Assembly: GCA_008477525.1 (NCBI GenBank)
Contig: SPDT01000007.1
Coordinates: 4,588,001 to 4,652,000, forward strand
Direction: 5' to 3'
From: Hypomyces perniciosus
Taxonomy: Eukaryota; Ascomycota; Sordariomycetes; Hypocreales; Hypocreaceae
Length of the DNA stretch: 64,000 nucleotides
The first letter of the stretch is position 1. The number at the start of each line of letters is the position of its first letter. Under the pieces are notes generated by a model that made no database searches, was not told the DNA's origin, and worked only from the letters and a program-made list of their open reading frames with translations. The position numbers were made by a program, and so were the translations under genes. Positions 21,648 through 33,615 of this stretch are shown here, piece by piece.

Positions 21648-24014
21648 TTAGCCGCTGCCCCCCCACGAGCTTGCTTCTTCTCCCTCCGGGTAAAAGAAAG
21701 CAACAACGGCAATAATACAGTACACTGCACACAACAGTGCACCTTCCAGGTAGTTGCTTCGACTATCCAAGACAAGGAAATTGACCATGAAAGCCGATAC
21801 AAAGAGACAGACTGTCTCGAAGAGAGTAAAGTATAACGTCATATCCTTGTTCAGAATCCATCCCAGAATAACAATAAGCGGTGTGACGAAAAGGGCAATC
21901 TGAATAGAGCTGCCGACAGCAACACCAATGGCCAGATCCATCTTGTTCTTCATAGCCACAGTAAGAGCCGTGACGTGCTCGGCAGCATTACCCACGATGG
22001 GGAGGAGAATGAGACCGATGAAGACCTCACCAATGCTAGTGGTGCTAGTGACCGCTTCGATTGAAGAGATGAGAAACTCGGCACAGGTTGCCACAAGACC
22101 GGTTGTCAAAAGGAGTAGAACGACGGACGCCCATGTAGTGAGATGCTCCTCATCCTCATCGTGATCAGCTTCGTCATTGGGCCGACCCATTCGATTGAGA
22201 GTCGCCATAGGGATCTGAGCCGGAAACATCGCACCAGGAGCCCGGAAAGGAATCTGGGGAAGCCTATCGGGAAGCGAGTTGGTCCGCCTGATGCCGTAGC
22301 GAACACGAGGTACGGGACCGGAAGGAGTAGGCGCCGAAGTTCCCTGCTCAGGTTGCTGGATAAAGACGCTGGGGGCCAGATTCTTGACTGACATGACGCG
22401 CAGGGCAGCTAACGGCCGTTTGGTTGCGGCGCCAGTACCTGTCTCATTCTGGGGGTATGGGACGATCTCATCCCGAACGGCAAAATCGACACGACGAGGT
22501 TCCCCCTCACCACCAGTTGCCGGCGTGTTCTCGGGTCGCTCCGTAATGGTGGGCTGGTCATCGTTTTCTTCAAAGTGACGGCGGTGATGGCGCTTCTTCT
22601 TATACTTCTTGCGCATTTGACGAAGACTGGGCTTTCTAAGTCGATGAGATTTTTCTTCGTCTACAACTGCTTCCTCATTCGTTTCTGTAGATGAGAAACG
22701 GGGTACTCGAGGCCGGGAGGAGGAAGTCTCGGAAGCAGCCTCTTCCTGGGGACTGGTGTTGTTTGTCGCAAAGGATGAACTTCTGGTAGCACGCAAAACA
22801 TGGCCTTCAGTAGAAGCAACGGACGACTTTCGTCTTCGGCCAGCGCGAAGGACCTTCTTCATCCTACGGCGAACAGTGTCTCGGGAGCGGCTTGAATCAT
22901 CAGAATCTGAGCTGTCTGACGAACTGGAATCGGAGCTGGACGAATCCAGCCATGCGGCGGCAGGTCCAGGGATTGATTCGGCATCAACAATGTGCTGTGG
23001 TGTTGATTCGTACATGTATGCATGCGACTTGAGCTGGAACAACAGATAGATAATATATACCAGCAACAGGATAACACTGGTTCCGCGGCTGATTTTGAGC
23101 GATTGGGCGTCGGCTCGATGGGAATCGCTGAACGATGCGTGGAAAGCCGTGGGAAGGACGAGACTGATGACACTCAGACTGAGTAGACAGGCGCTCATCT
23201 GCGTAACGGTACTATTGTAGACTTGCTCTCGGTAGCGCAAGCCACCGAGGAAGAAACCCATTCTCAGAATAAGGAGCAGGTTAGCGAGGATAGAGCCCAG
23301 AAGAGATGCTTGGACGATTCGGATTTGGTTCTTGACCAGGGCAATGATGAAGATGATGAGCTCTACGGCATTACCAAATGTCACATTGAGCAAGGCGCCG
23401 AGCGCGTCGCCCATCTTCCGGGCCACCGACTCGGTAGCAAAGCCGAGAAGACCAGCCAGCGGGATCACAGCAATGCAGTTCATGGCGAAAACGATGCCGC
23501 CAGGAATGCCTTTAATCTGGGCGACGACGATGCCAAGCGGGACAAAGACGAGTAGCACATTGACCCAACTATGTGTGATGACGAGCCAACAGGACCGGCG
23601 GACTTCATCGGTAAAGGTACGCTTCTTCTTGGTCTCTTGTTCTTTGTCGACACCGTTGTCGTTGTTGCAACTGAAGGTGACTTCATGGCCCTCCTTCGTG
23701 TTTACGACAGTCCTCTGCCCCTCATCTTGAGAAAATGAGGCAGACGAGAACTGCTGAGGCGTGGTTCTGAGGGAGCTCGCGCCTGGCTTCTCGTTATTGA
23801 TGGCTGCGTTGGAGTTGACATTGTGGCTTCGGGGTGTTGCTTCGTGATCCTTGTTTCCGTTTGGAACAGTAGGAGAAATGCCGACGGTTGAATCGTTCAC
23901 GGGCGGCGAGTTGGAGGGCTGATAAGTGATCGGCCGGTCGGAGAATCCATCCGCTACGGGTTGTGCACCAGAGCGTTTGGAACCTATATCGGGGTCGGAT
24001 GGGGTTTCCTTCAT
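21648..24014 (-). CDS. CAX-family Ca2+(cation)/H+ antiporter with a large central cytosolic loop
   Basis: Intronless 788-aa membrane protein. An N-terminal tail of about 140 residues is followed by the first membrane half, with the c-1 signature GNAVELIIF (214-222) and SLLGSILANLLLIL (237-250). A hydrophilic insert at about 333-625 has a Ser/Asp tract (358-375) and basic blocks (RRRMKKVLRAGRRRK, KKYKKKRHHRRH). The second half carries c-2, GNAAEHVTALTVAMKNKMD (675-693) and VGSSIQIALFVTP. CAX exchangers load Ca2+ or other divalent cations into vacuoles against protons. Yeast Vcx1 is only about 410 aa, so this is a long-loop paralogue type. The loop may be regulated by phosphorylation (inference). 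Residue 251 is Arg (AGA at 23264-23262), where the family normally has Gly. It would be named vacuolar calcium ion transporter; the substrate is unproven. Confidence 0.93.
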   Translation of the reverse strand: MKETPSDPDIGSKRSGAQPVADGFSDRPITYQPSNSPPVNDSTVGISPTVPNGNKDHEATPRSHNVNSNAAINNEKPGASSLRTTPQQFSSASFSQDEGQRTVVNTKEGHEVTFSCNNDNGVDKEQETKKKRTFTDEVRRSCWLVITHSWVNVLLVFVPLGIVVAQIKGIPGGIVFAMNCIAVIPLAGLLGFATESVARKMGDALGALLNVTFGNAVELIIFIIALVKNQIRIVQASLLGSILANLLLILRMGFFLGGLRYREQVYNSTVTQMSACLLSLSVISLVLPTAFHASFSDSHRADAQSLKISRGTSVILLLVYIIYLLFQLKSHAYMYESTPQHIVDAESIPGPAAAWLDSSSSDSSSSDSSDSDDSSRSRDTVRRRMKKVLRAGRRRKSSVASTEGHVLRATRSSSFATNNTSPQEEAASETSSSRPRVPRFSSTETNEEAVVDEEKSHRLRKPSLRQMRKKYKKKRHHRRHFEENDDQPTITERPENTPATGGEGEPRRVDFAVRDEIVPYPQNETGTGAATKRPLAALRVMSVKNLAPSVFIQQPEQGTSAPTPSGPVPRVRYGIRRTNSLPDRLPQIPFRAPGAMFPAQIPMATLNRMGRPNDEADHDEDEEHLTTWASVVLLLLTTGLVATCAEFLISSIEAVTSTTSIGEVFIGLILLPIVGNAAEHVTALTVAMKNKMDLAIGVAVGSSIQIALFVTPLIVILGWILNKDMTLYFTLFETVCLFVSAFMVNFLVLDSRSNYLEGALLCAVYCIIAVVAFFYPEGEEASSWGGSG

Positions 24015-26498
24015 CGAACAGGTGTTGCGTGTTGAGAGTTGAGAGACACGAGATGTCGCGTTTGAGAGCTCGGACGCAGTACAGTGTATGATACACGGAG
24101 ATAGCCCAGTATCTACCCGGACAAGGAGAGGAGGAAATTAAGTGTAGTACTAGTAGAAGAAGAAGAACGGGGCAAGGAGAGAGATCCGGGAATGTTTAAA
24201 TACCCACGGAAGGATTGTGGGTTATGACAGAGAGATAGACGGGACTGGCACGTTGCCCAAGTACAGGGATGTTGAAGGTTGTGGGGAGAATGCGGGCCCG
24301 CTTGCAGCAGTTGATTGGCGACCTAGCGCACCGATTAGGCCTGATGTCATCCGCTAAGCCCAGGATTGGCGCTGTACATAATTAATAGAACCTCCAGCGG
24401 ACCGGTAGTTGGGGGCCTACTAACGATGCAATGCGGCCAAGTACGAAGTGCTGCAGCTGGTACCTGATTGCTATCATTGAAGCCATCGTCATCCGTTCTC
24501 CGTCACTTGAACGCAAACAACACTCAGTCATTCCAGCAAACACAGGGGCGAACCGCCACGCGCGGCCGGACTCCGAGACACCCAGTAGTAAGTATATAGT
24601 ATTGATACGAGTCGAGGGGCGGAACCACCCGCGCAAATCATCGCCCTGAATACATGCCAATTGACGCCGTACCATCCTCCATAGTTACATCCAGTGCACC
24701 GCACCACCAATCCATTCAGTATGGAAAGATACACTCCCGCGCGCTTTGATTCACCGAATGGAAGCAGAGTCGCAGCAAAGGAGTCATGTGGGCGCTGACT
24801 GACACGACACCATTTAGTGTCATCCTATCCCCACAGAATCCACTCAATAATTCAAGGTTATCAAAAGGGGCCGAGGCTTGCACCTCGTACTGCATACTTG
24901 TAGATATAGGTAGTATTCGAAGAGAGAGAGCTCTCCGTGCCACATACATCATCATCTTCCTCCTCGTGAAAGAAAGCTGCCTTGACGCACATGCCAACAG
25001 CACATCATAGCATTCCAGTTGATATGTACTCGTATTCCGTATTCATCGAAATATGCAACCAGGCATGACGTTCATTAACCTGCCCGGCACTTCCAAGCCG
25101 CAAAACCATTTCCCGGTAATAATCGGGACGTGGATCATAGATAACGGTCTGTTGATTCGGAGCCGAATTGAGCAAAGCCATCACAAACCCACCTTCATCG
25201 CCACACAATTATGATTCATCCCAAATCCACATCAAAAGTTTTTACTATGCACTACTAGTGGTAGTATCACCAAGATGAAAAAGATGACGTGGCTTTAAAT
25301 AAACAAGAAAATGCCGTGACGATGACGCGACGGTTTCCAACCAAACCGGCTCTCCCTCAAAGACATGCCATGCATCGTGTGAAATTGTTTCAAACATGCC
25401 GTCAGCAAATGCTCCCACAGCATTGCGACATTGTGTAACTATTGCTGAAACAATATGCCGTCCTTCCAGGCCTAGAAATACATCCGAATACTAACCATGT
25501 CATGATAGAGCAAGCAAAGAAGTGAATGAATAACATCTACGACAAGGTATCGTGCACTCATATCATGTACACATATGAGACCTCATTTTGCCGTATAATC
25601 CGACGTAAATACTAGCACCTCACCATCACTATCCATGTTCATTTCCTCCCTCCCTTGCCGTCAAGGAGGCCTGAAGGTTGAATTTCGTCATTCATAGTAC
25701 GGAGTACTCAAGCAGAGACATGCCACCATACCATGGCATTCACAATGCAGCATAACTGGTTCAATTTATCTCATTACAGCCGTTCTACTCCTACAGAGAA
25801 TCTACCACTCGTCGAAAAGACACTCTCTATCTCGCGCACATACAATAATAAGCGTCTTTCTCTCCACCCACCAGACAAGAGTCAGTACAAGAAATGATCT
25901 GACAACGTGATGTAAAATACGTATTTCTCATTTCATTGCGGACTTCTCGCTGTTCTTTCGCCAAAATGCCCATCAAGACACAAAAACAATTTTCACACAT
26001 AGACAATAATCAGGTATACCGAAAAGTAGGTAGTGATCCCAACACCTGACAAAAAAACTTCTAACAAACTCGAGAAACATGAGCACCCCTGATTTCTGCT
26101 TGCCACATCGTCAAATCCCACAACAAGATCTAGTTGAAGGCACTCTTTTCGGTCATAACAGCCTCCACATGAATGGGGCAGAACAGGATTTGGAAGATCA
26201 TGCCAGACGGAACAGGAGACAAAAAGGAATGACAGAAAGCAAAAAACAATGAAAAGACGACCAAAATATGAAACACGCTTTATCCTCGCCAGCATCGAAT
26301 ATCGTAGATGTAGACGCACAGGCCACAACATAAATGAGAACATTAAAACGTGCTGAAAGATATTCTTCGCATACTTGCTGATTACAATCTGGCACAGGCC
26401 GGGCAGATGACCGCCATCCATTGACGGCCGCTGCCGGGCCTCACCAACCCATAGTGCCGAAAACCCCAAAGTGGCTAAGTATATTGCTGCTCAGATCA
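24015..26498. other. CAX promoter and kinase 3' flank
   Basis: About 2.5 kb without a recognisable gene. The left part is the promoter of the CAX gene and the right part the 3' flank of the Kin4-type kinase gene. A full GTACGGAGTAC lies at 25697-25707. Frames at 25993-26469 (minus) are hydrophobic but lack motifs and sit where the kinase 3' UTR is expected. Confidence 0.5.
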
Positions 26499-29400
26499 TT
26501 ATCGCTCGTCCCCGCCCCTTGCCTTACCTTGTCTCCTAAAGAAGTCCATAACGCGCTTGGCAGCTCCGCTGCTTCCTTCACGCCCACGGCAATCTTCTTG
26601 ATCGTAAGCGTCAGAGAATCGCTTGTGATTCTTCTGTAATGCTCCACGGCTTGCTTGGCCATCACTAGCTCCGGGGCCATCAAAACCTCCAGATCCACTG
26701 AAACCGTATGGATATGACCCAAGCTGAGGCTGTGTAGGCGGCCGACGCATGTCCACTGAGGTTTCAGACCCGCTGTTCAAGTGGGTCCCGTGGTGCATGT
26801 ATGAGGGAACAGCATTTGGTCTCCTGCCGCTGTCTAGTTGAGTTGATTTGTATCGTTGGTGGTAAATAGGACTAGACCTGGCCGTCTCTTGTTGTTGAGT
26901 ATTGTCGTATATGTTATCGAAGAATGGCGTGCTACCCCTGGCGTCCCCATGCGCTGTGAAGCTTCTTGGCTGGTCAGTTCGGGGGGTTTGAATTGGCAAG
27001 TCTTGCTGAGACTCTACCTCAGATGCTAGGGAATTTCCATAATCCTTAGAGAGGCCAACAGATTTGAGCGAGAAGGATGCGGGCAGTAACGAGAATCGTC
27101 GCCGTTCCTTCTTTTCAACCGACTCCTGAGAGCCATTTATGCTGCCACTTCGCTTCTTACCAAGGCCAAGGGAGAATGACCGACGTGAGGCCTTGGAATC
27201 TATCGATGGGCGTGACCTTGGCTCCTCTCCCTGACCGATATTGTTGTTGGCCATGCTAATAGGCGGGTATTTCTTGGAAGACTTCTCTGTCTGCTGCTCT
27301 GATTTCTTACCCTTGCGACTAAATACCGATCCGCTGCGACCCAAGATTTTCGAGCCAATCTCTCCGATTGTGCTAGACCTCTTATGACCCCTGGCCTCAG
27401 GACCTCTGGACTCAGGGAAGCCTGACATCCGGGCAAACTTGGGCGGCACGCTCATGCTAGCTCTGCCTACAGCCTCATTATCGTTGACATTCGAGGGCTG
27501 TTGAATACGACCCTGCGCGTTAGTATCGGCAACCGCAGGTGGAGCAGGCTGGCCGTAGTTGACCCTAGTCTGTAAGCCCATAGATGCAGAAGACTGCATA
27601 GAGTTGCCGGTATGAGGTCGAGTGCCACCAGCAGCAGGATTCAGAACGTAAGCATGGTCCGAAATTGCACGCATATCCCTGGAAGGCCTGGCTGGAGGGG
27701 GAGCGCCGGTATGCGCAGTTGGTGGCCGCATTGATACTGGAGGCCGCGACTGCGCGTCTCGAGAAGCCATAGCATCTCGGGGATGGGGCTTATCGTTAAG
27801 TGAGGGCGCTTCTTGGGCGGTCTCGCGATGTCGAGAAGTGGGCTGGGTCTGTGGCCTGGATCCTTCCGCATCTGTACCGCCGCGCTGTGTTTGAGTCACA
27901 GGCGCAACATATTCGACTTGGACGGTTCGGCGCTTGGCATCCTTCGTTGAACGTTGGGCAGTGTCGACAGGGGAATCGATCTTGCCATGAGTCTTGGCCA
28001 ATCCACCAACGGTTGTAGGTTGGGGTGATTTCGGTTTGGGAGTCTCGCGAACCGAGGCGCTTCTCGTAACCATAGGCCCCTCTGCAAAATCCGAAGTAGG
28101 AGCGCTCATGCTCTGAACCTCGGAAGGGGAGGTGGTCGAGCTCGTAATGAATTCGACAACATGTGCATATTCGCTCAACCAGCTGTGGCGAGCGACCTCG
28201 AACAAGTCGGCTCGTTTTCTGGGGTTCGGCACCAGGATTCGTCGCAGGAGATCTCGAGCATGTGGTGAGACGTATTCAGGGAAAGTGAGAGGCGTAGTCA
28301 CAATATACTTGTAAAGAAGATTAATGTTATCACCTTCGGGGTTGGCAGGATCATCATCGAATGGTAAGTAACCTGCAAGCATGGCATACTGGTGGATACT
28401 TGTTAGCATGTCAAGACTTGAATTGGGGGAATATTGATGAACGTACCAAGATGACACCACAGCTCCACACATCGACTTTTCTTCCGGTGTATAGGGAATC
28501 GCTCACTACGAGCTCGGGTGCAGCGTAACAGGGACTTCCGCAGCTGGTCTGCATCAAATCGCCCTTGCGGGTGCCATTGGATTTTATCTTATCGAGGCCC
28601 AACCTCTTAACGTATTCCCGGTCTGACAAATTAAGCTCCTCCTCTTCAGTCAATTCCTCGTGGGGATCAAACGTGTTCGCAAAACCAAAGTCGGTAATAA
28701 TGATATTTCGATGGCGATCCAAAAGCAAGTTTTCCAGTTTGAGATCTCGGTGGACAATTCCCTTCTTGTGAAGGTAACCCACGCCAGAGACCAACTGTGA
28801 GAAGAGTCGACGCGCTGCGTTATCCTTCAAATATCGGTGATTCAAGATATAATCGAACAATTCTCCTCCAGACGCGTATTCGAGAATGATGCCAATGTAT
28901 CTATCAGTCTCAACCATGTCTATTAATCGCACAATATTTGGATGATGAATGCCACGGAGGATAGTAACTTCGCGCTTGATCTTCGCTAGTCGGGAGGGAT
29001 TATGCCCGACGCTATCTCTCTTGATGAGTTTGATGGCCACCTGCGGTGCAATAATTAGCATATTTCTCTCCCACATGTAATCTGCTGAATTAAAGCTTAC
29101 CTGAACGCTGCTGTCTTGTTTCCATCCAAGCTTGACCTTTCCGAACTCGCCCTCACCAATGGTGTTTCCTAGGATGAAGTCGCCAAACTTGGTCGTCGTC
29201 TTGTTGCTTCGGCTGTGATCATGCCTGCTTCGACCACCCCGTCGTTCTTCAGACCCTGCGTTCATGGGCACAACGGGAGGCAACGCTGCCTGGTCAAGTT
29301 CCTGAGGTGCAGAGGTGTGGTAGTTTGCCTGACCATCATGACCATTTACGTCTTCACCGTTGGCGATGGCCCGACCCAAATTCTCGCTTGCCTCGCGAGA

Positions 29401-29991
29401 GGCCTTCGAATTTGCTGCGGGATGGGTACGAATTGGGATCGAGGTCTCGACTGCATGACCATCCCGACTGCTGAGCTCCTGTGCAACTGCATCCGGTGGC
29501 TGGTGATAATTCTGTGTCCTCTTGCTCCTGCTATTGTCTACAGTTCCGTTTGTGTCACCGCGGGTGGCAGTCCGCGAGCCATCCGCCTGGCCATGTCTGG
29601 GAGAATTGTTCATCTTTTCGCTCGAGTGATGATTTCGTCGCGAGTTACTGCCGCCAAGGCTATTGGACGAAGAACGCGGGGGAGCCGAGGGCGCAGCGGT
29701 CGCCAAGCGGTCAGAGCCAGGAGCCTGGTGGTTGGAGGGACGAGCTGTGCCCGTCGCAGGGCGAGAGTTCATCGAGGGGTGGGCCTCGAACGGGACAGAG
29801 GCGCTGTTGCTGTTCTTGCGGGTGGGTGGGCGTCTCGATGATGGCGGCGTCGATGCGCTCTGGTGGGCATTGTAGATTTCCCTGTTTGGGGAAGAGTGAG
29901 ATGGCGCGTACTGGCGGCTCGAGGGCGACGACAGAGGCGAAGACAACACTGTTGGTTGGTGAGGGGCCGTTTGTAAAGCAGTCGACGACAT
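26499..29991 (-). CDS. kin4: Kin4/KfsA-type serine/threonine protein kinase
   Basis: Predicted 1,124 aa from exons 29991-29101, 29040-28447 and 28388-26499. The 60- and 58-nt introns have donors GTAAGC and GTACGT, and both are in phase 0. A disordered Ser/Pro-rich N-terminus precedes the kinase domain (about 269-560): GEGEFGKVKLG loop, VAIK (Lys301), HRDLKLEN (Asp396), DFGFAN (Asp414), activation segment MQTSCGSPCYAAPE (461-473) and CGVILYAMLAGYLPFDDDP across intron 2. A roughly 45-residue acidic insert lies between DFG and the activation threonine. Yeast Kin4 is the spindle-position checkpoint kinase activated by Elm1 at this threonine; the Aspergillus homolog KfsA affects septation. The C-terminal 560 residues are basic and low in complexity and end in RVMDFFRRQGKARGGDER. 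The function is inferred from the family. Confidence 0.92.
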
Positions 29992-32900
29992 CTTCTTTCA
30001 CGCTAGAACGCGTGATGAGAGGACCAAGGCGAAGTCAGATGCTGGTTTTGATAAACAATTAAACAAAACAGGAGACACGGTATCTTGGGGGCTTTTTTTT
30101 CGGTCCTTCGAAAGTCGTGTCGATGTCCGAAGGCGCCGTCAGCAATACAACAACAAAAGGGTTGCGTGCAATTGTTGCTGGTTGGCGAGGTAGTAAACAG
30201 CCAAAAATGTTGCAACCGTTGTTCTATTTTGGCAAAGCTTCACGACGGTTTTCTTGTTACACGTCGACGTGAAACTCGGGTGCTGCAAATCAATTTGCCG
30301 CGGGTAAATACGCCAGCGACTGGATTTGGAGCCTGAAATTGTGACAATGGGCCAACTTGGGTTATTTCATGGTTCGTCTGGTCGGTCGCAGCGGTAGGCA
30401 CTAATTTTTGGTTGTTTCCCGGGTGAGTGTCGCGGCCCAGCAGATGGCAGAGCTGCGTCCCCTGAGTGGACGGACAGGCGTCAGCACACGCGCAGTGCCA
30501 AAGGAGGGGGTCGGCGCTGCGAGGAGCTGGCAGGGCAGGACAGTGTATTAAGAATTAGGGCACCTCGGGCGCTTTGGATTGGGTGCCTCTTCTGCCCGTG
30601 GTTCGCAGTGGCCGTATGCAGTCGTTGTCGTCTGATCAATCAATCAACCAGCAAATCATCCACCACAAGCCAGGCAGGGAGGAGGAATGTCTGGGCGCTG
30701 GCCAGCAGGCTGATAAGGAAGAGTTGTGGACGAAGGGCCGAATGGGCTTTGAGTACGGAGTACGGAGTACGAAAAGGTACTACTCGCGCGCGAAGGAGGG
30801 AGGCTGGACTGCTGCTAGAGAACCGGAATGGCTGGGCCCAGCCAAAGGCAAAACCGTCCGTACTCGTACTGTGTGGGCGAGGGTACTCCGGACCGCGTGT
30901 GACGGTACAAAATGTACAATGCGTGGATAGGCACAAGCACAGTTCCAACGGTCAGCGAGAACGAGGGCGGGAGGGAGAGGCGAGGACAACCATCGATTCA
31001 TCAATCCAGAACAGATGGCCCAGGCTCAAGAAGCTGCTAGGCGAAATTGATGGGAGAGATGAGATGAGACTTTCTGGCAAGCCGGTGGACCCCAGTGCTA
31101 CCCTCAGCGCTCCTTGGCCATGGATGGCCGTACAGGTACTTCCCAGCCCGCCCAAGCCTCGGCAGCTTGGAGGTACCTAAAGGCGCGTCATTCGCAGGCC
31201 GAAACGCGCTAGACCCAGCGGCCGATGCAGGCTCGGGTACCCTGACCGCGTCGTTCCTGCATGTACCGGGTACATGACCTCTCTGGCAACTGGTTTAGCC
31301 GTCCAGATGGGCCTTCCACCCAAATTAGTCTCACCAAAAGGAACCCTGCAACCTCACCCAGACGAAGCAGAGAGAAAAAAGGCAGTCCGTCCCGTCTTGT
31401 CTGTCTTTCGTTATCCGTATTCCGTACTCCGTATCCTCCGTATATCGACGTCAATAAGGGCAATCGGCCGACTGCGACGTTGCTTGTTGGTGATCCTCGA
31501 TGGTTCATGCTGGTCAGCAGCCACCATGAACTGTGGCCTAGAATATCATTGAAACGGCCCACGAGCTCCCGGAGGCGCTCAGATCTCCATTCTCGCTCTT
31601 ACATACATGGCCCGATTCTATTGCTACGGATATTAATACATACTACGAAGTACTCCGTGCCTGATGATGCTGCCACGGAACACACTACTGCTGTTTGTCA
31701 GCAGAAGAGGCAGCAAATCACAAGCAAGCTCTATTACCAGCCATCTCAACTGGACGTTCCCTGAATGATGCATCTGTTGTCGGTGACGCCGTAATCTCTC
31801 TTGGCGGGTTGGCGCAAGGGATGCTTTGAGTCTTTTCTTGTCTCTAAACGGTGCCATGCTCCATACGGAGTACAGTCCGTCGAAAAAAGAGGCGTTGCAA
31901 AGGCAGGGAGATTAAGCAACAACGCTCTTCCACCTGAAATAGTTGCGTTACGCCTCTCATCTCATCTAATGCACCTATTCTCCCTCGCCATCGGCCTCGT
32001 AATACGAGTTTGGAGACAACAATAATCTTCAATGTGGGCCACGTGCCGGCGGAAGTGGTTTTCGCAATCCCTTCTCAAACCTACTACGGAGTCATGCTAG
32101 TGGTGATATTACTATTAGTAGTACTCAGTAATAGTAGGTTTCCATTCCCATCCAACGATCCCAATCTATCATTCCCTACTACTCGTCGTACTAGCACTAC
32201 TATTCCGGGTAGTTGATTAATTGATCGTATTGACTATGTCGTAGTAGTACTAGCTAGTACCTAGGTAGGCTGGAGTATATCAGACCAAGGTGTGAACAAC
32301 CTATGAGCCTCTTATTGTCCCCACAGCCTCATATCACTAGGATTACCGCTCCAGCCTGGCTGGCGGCTAATAGTGCCTACCATATCTCGATCCTAATTGG
32401 GATTACAGCTTCTCATTTGTAGTGCTGCTACTACGAGTACAAGTAGTACTTCGAACAAGTCTCTAAATACCACCAGTACCCTGTAGTAACGTATGTTGTA
32501 CGGAGTAGAGCCATCATGTTCTAGGTGCTTGATTTTGGTGAAAGACTTCGTACGATAGCCTAAGACGCAATGGGAAGCTGGAATGCCTATTTCGGTAAAT
32601 AGGCTTTGCGAATTCCTGCATTTGAGGTTCCGGATGGCTTGCATACATACTATTTCCCAGGTTGTCGATGATTCAAGCATCACCCATGCTGTTGTTATCG
32701 AACTCGGTTATTCATGCATTATTGCCTACCCGGAACGATTGTTGAGGTCAGATTCTGTTCACTCATAATATGACTTACCCAGCTCATAGCATGCATCTCA
32801 TAATTGCTTGTGGCTTTCCTCATTTGAGGGCAATTGAGTACCATACAACAGAGATTCACTCATTATCATGGCTCCACCACTCTGTTGTCCAGTCCCGAGA

Positions 32901-33615
32901 CAGGCGGGTTCACTCCATGTGAAACGTGTGGCACTCACCCAATTTCCACCTCCGCATTTCACAAACAATCTCAAGGGCAGTCGAAACAGAACGAAATTCC
33001 CCGATGAGCTTTGTACAGTGCCTTGTGTGCATAAGCCGTTGGTCATGGATCCATTGATACCGCACAAATGAAACCACATGAACAACCCAAGAAAGGAACC
33101 ATTATTTGTTGTCCTCCCACTCTCGGACCTCCCCCAAAATGAGCATTTCAACAATTGGTAAACAGTCACTGATATATATTTCGATGAACAATCGACAGCA
33201 AGTTGTTTCCATCATCATCGCAGCGGCCATAGTGTGGTCACGTCTCGGTCTATCGAAACGAGATCTACGAAGTAAGTCTAAAATACCCCAAGGGCAGCTA
33301 TACAAGTTCCGGTGGTGTCTCAGTCTTGAAATCTTCAAAAACTGGAGATACGCCCTTCCGATAAAGATCGCAAGGGGCATCTAAAACCCACCCTAAAGTA
33401 TGCACATTATTGACGCAGATTGCGCCAATCTTGCGTGAGTCCGTCTCATTTTTGTCTCTCGCATCAGACTCTGAGTACTATTGTGTCTGGAACAAACACC
33501 TGCCTATTAGATACGCCAACATATCTATGTCTCGTAGACCAGCCATGCGATTCCCCAACACGTATTCGTGTATTATATCAGTTTTCATAACTCATGCATC
33601 TCAACATAGAGACAT
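29992..33615. other. Kinase promoter and gene-free stretch before GWT1
   Basis: 3.6 kb with no supported gene. The kinase promoter and leader occupy the left side and the GWT1 3' flank the right. Two overlapping GTACGGAGTAC copies lie at 30753-30770, with single-base variants at 31424 and 31863. Many TAGTA/TACTA trinucleotides occur at 32070-32270. Frames of up to 190 codons at 30.6-31.8 kb overlap in several frames and have no family motifs. Confidence 0.5.

Noticed and set aside
25993..26469. 158-codon hydrophobic minus-strand ORF downstream of the kinase
   Set aside because: It lies where the kinase 3' UTR should be, lacks a family motif and is A/T-driven.
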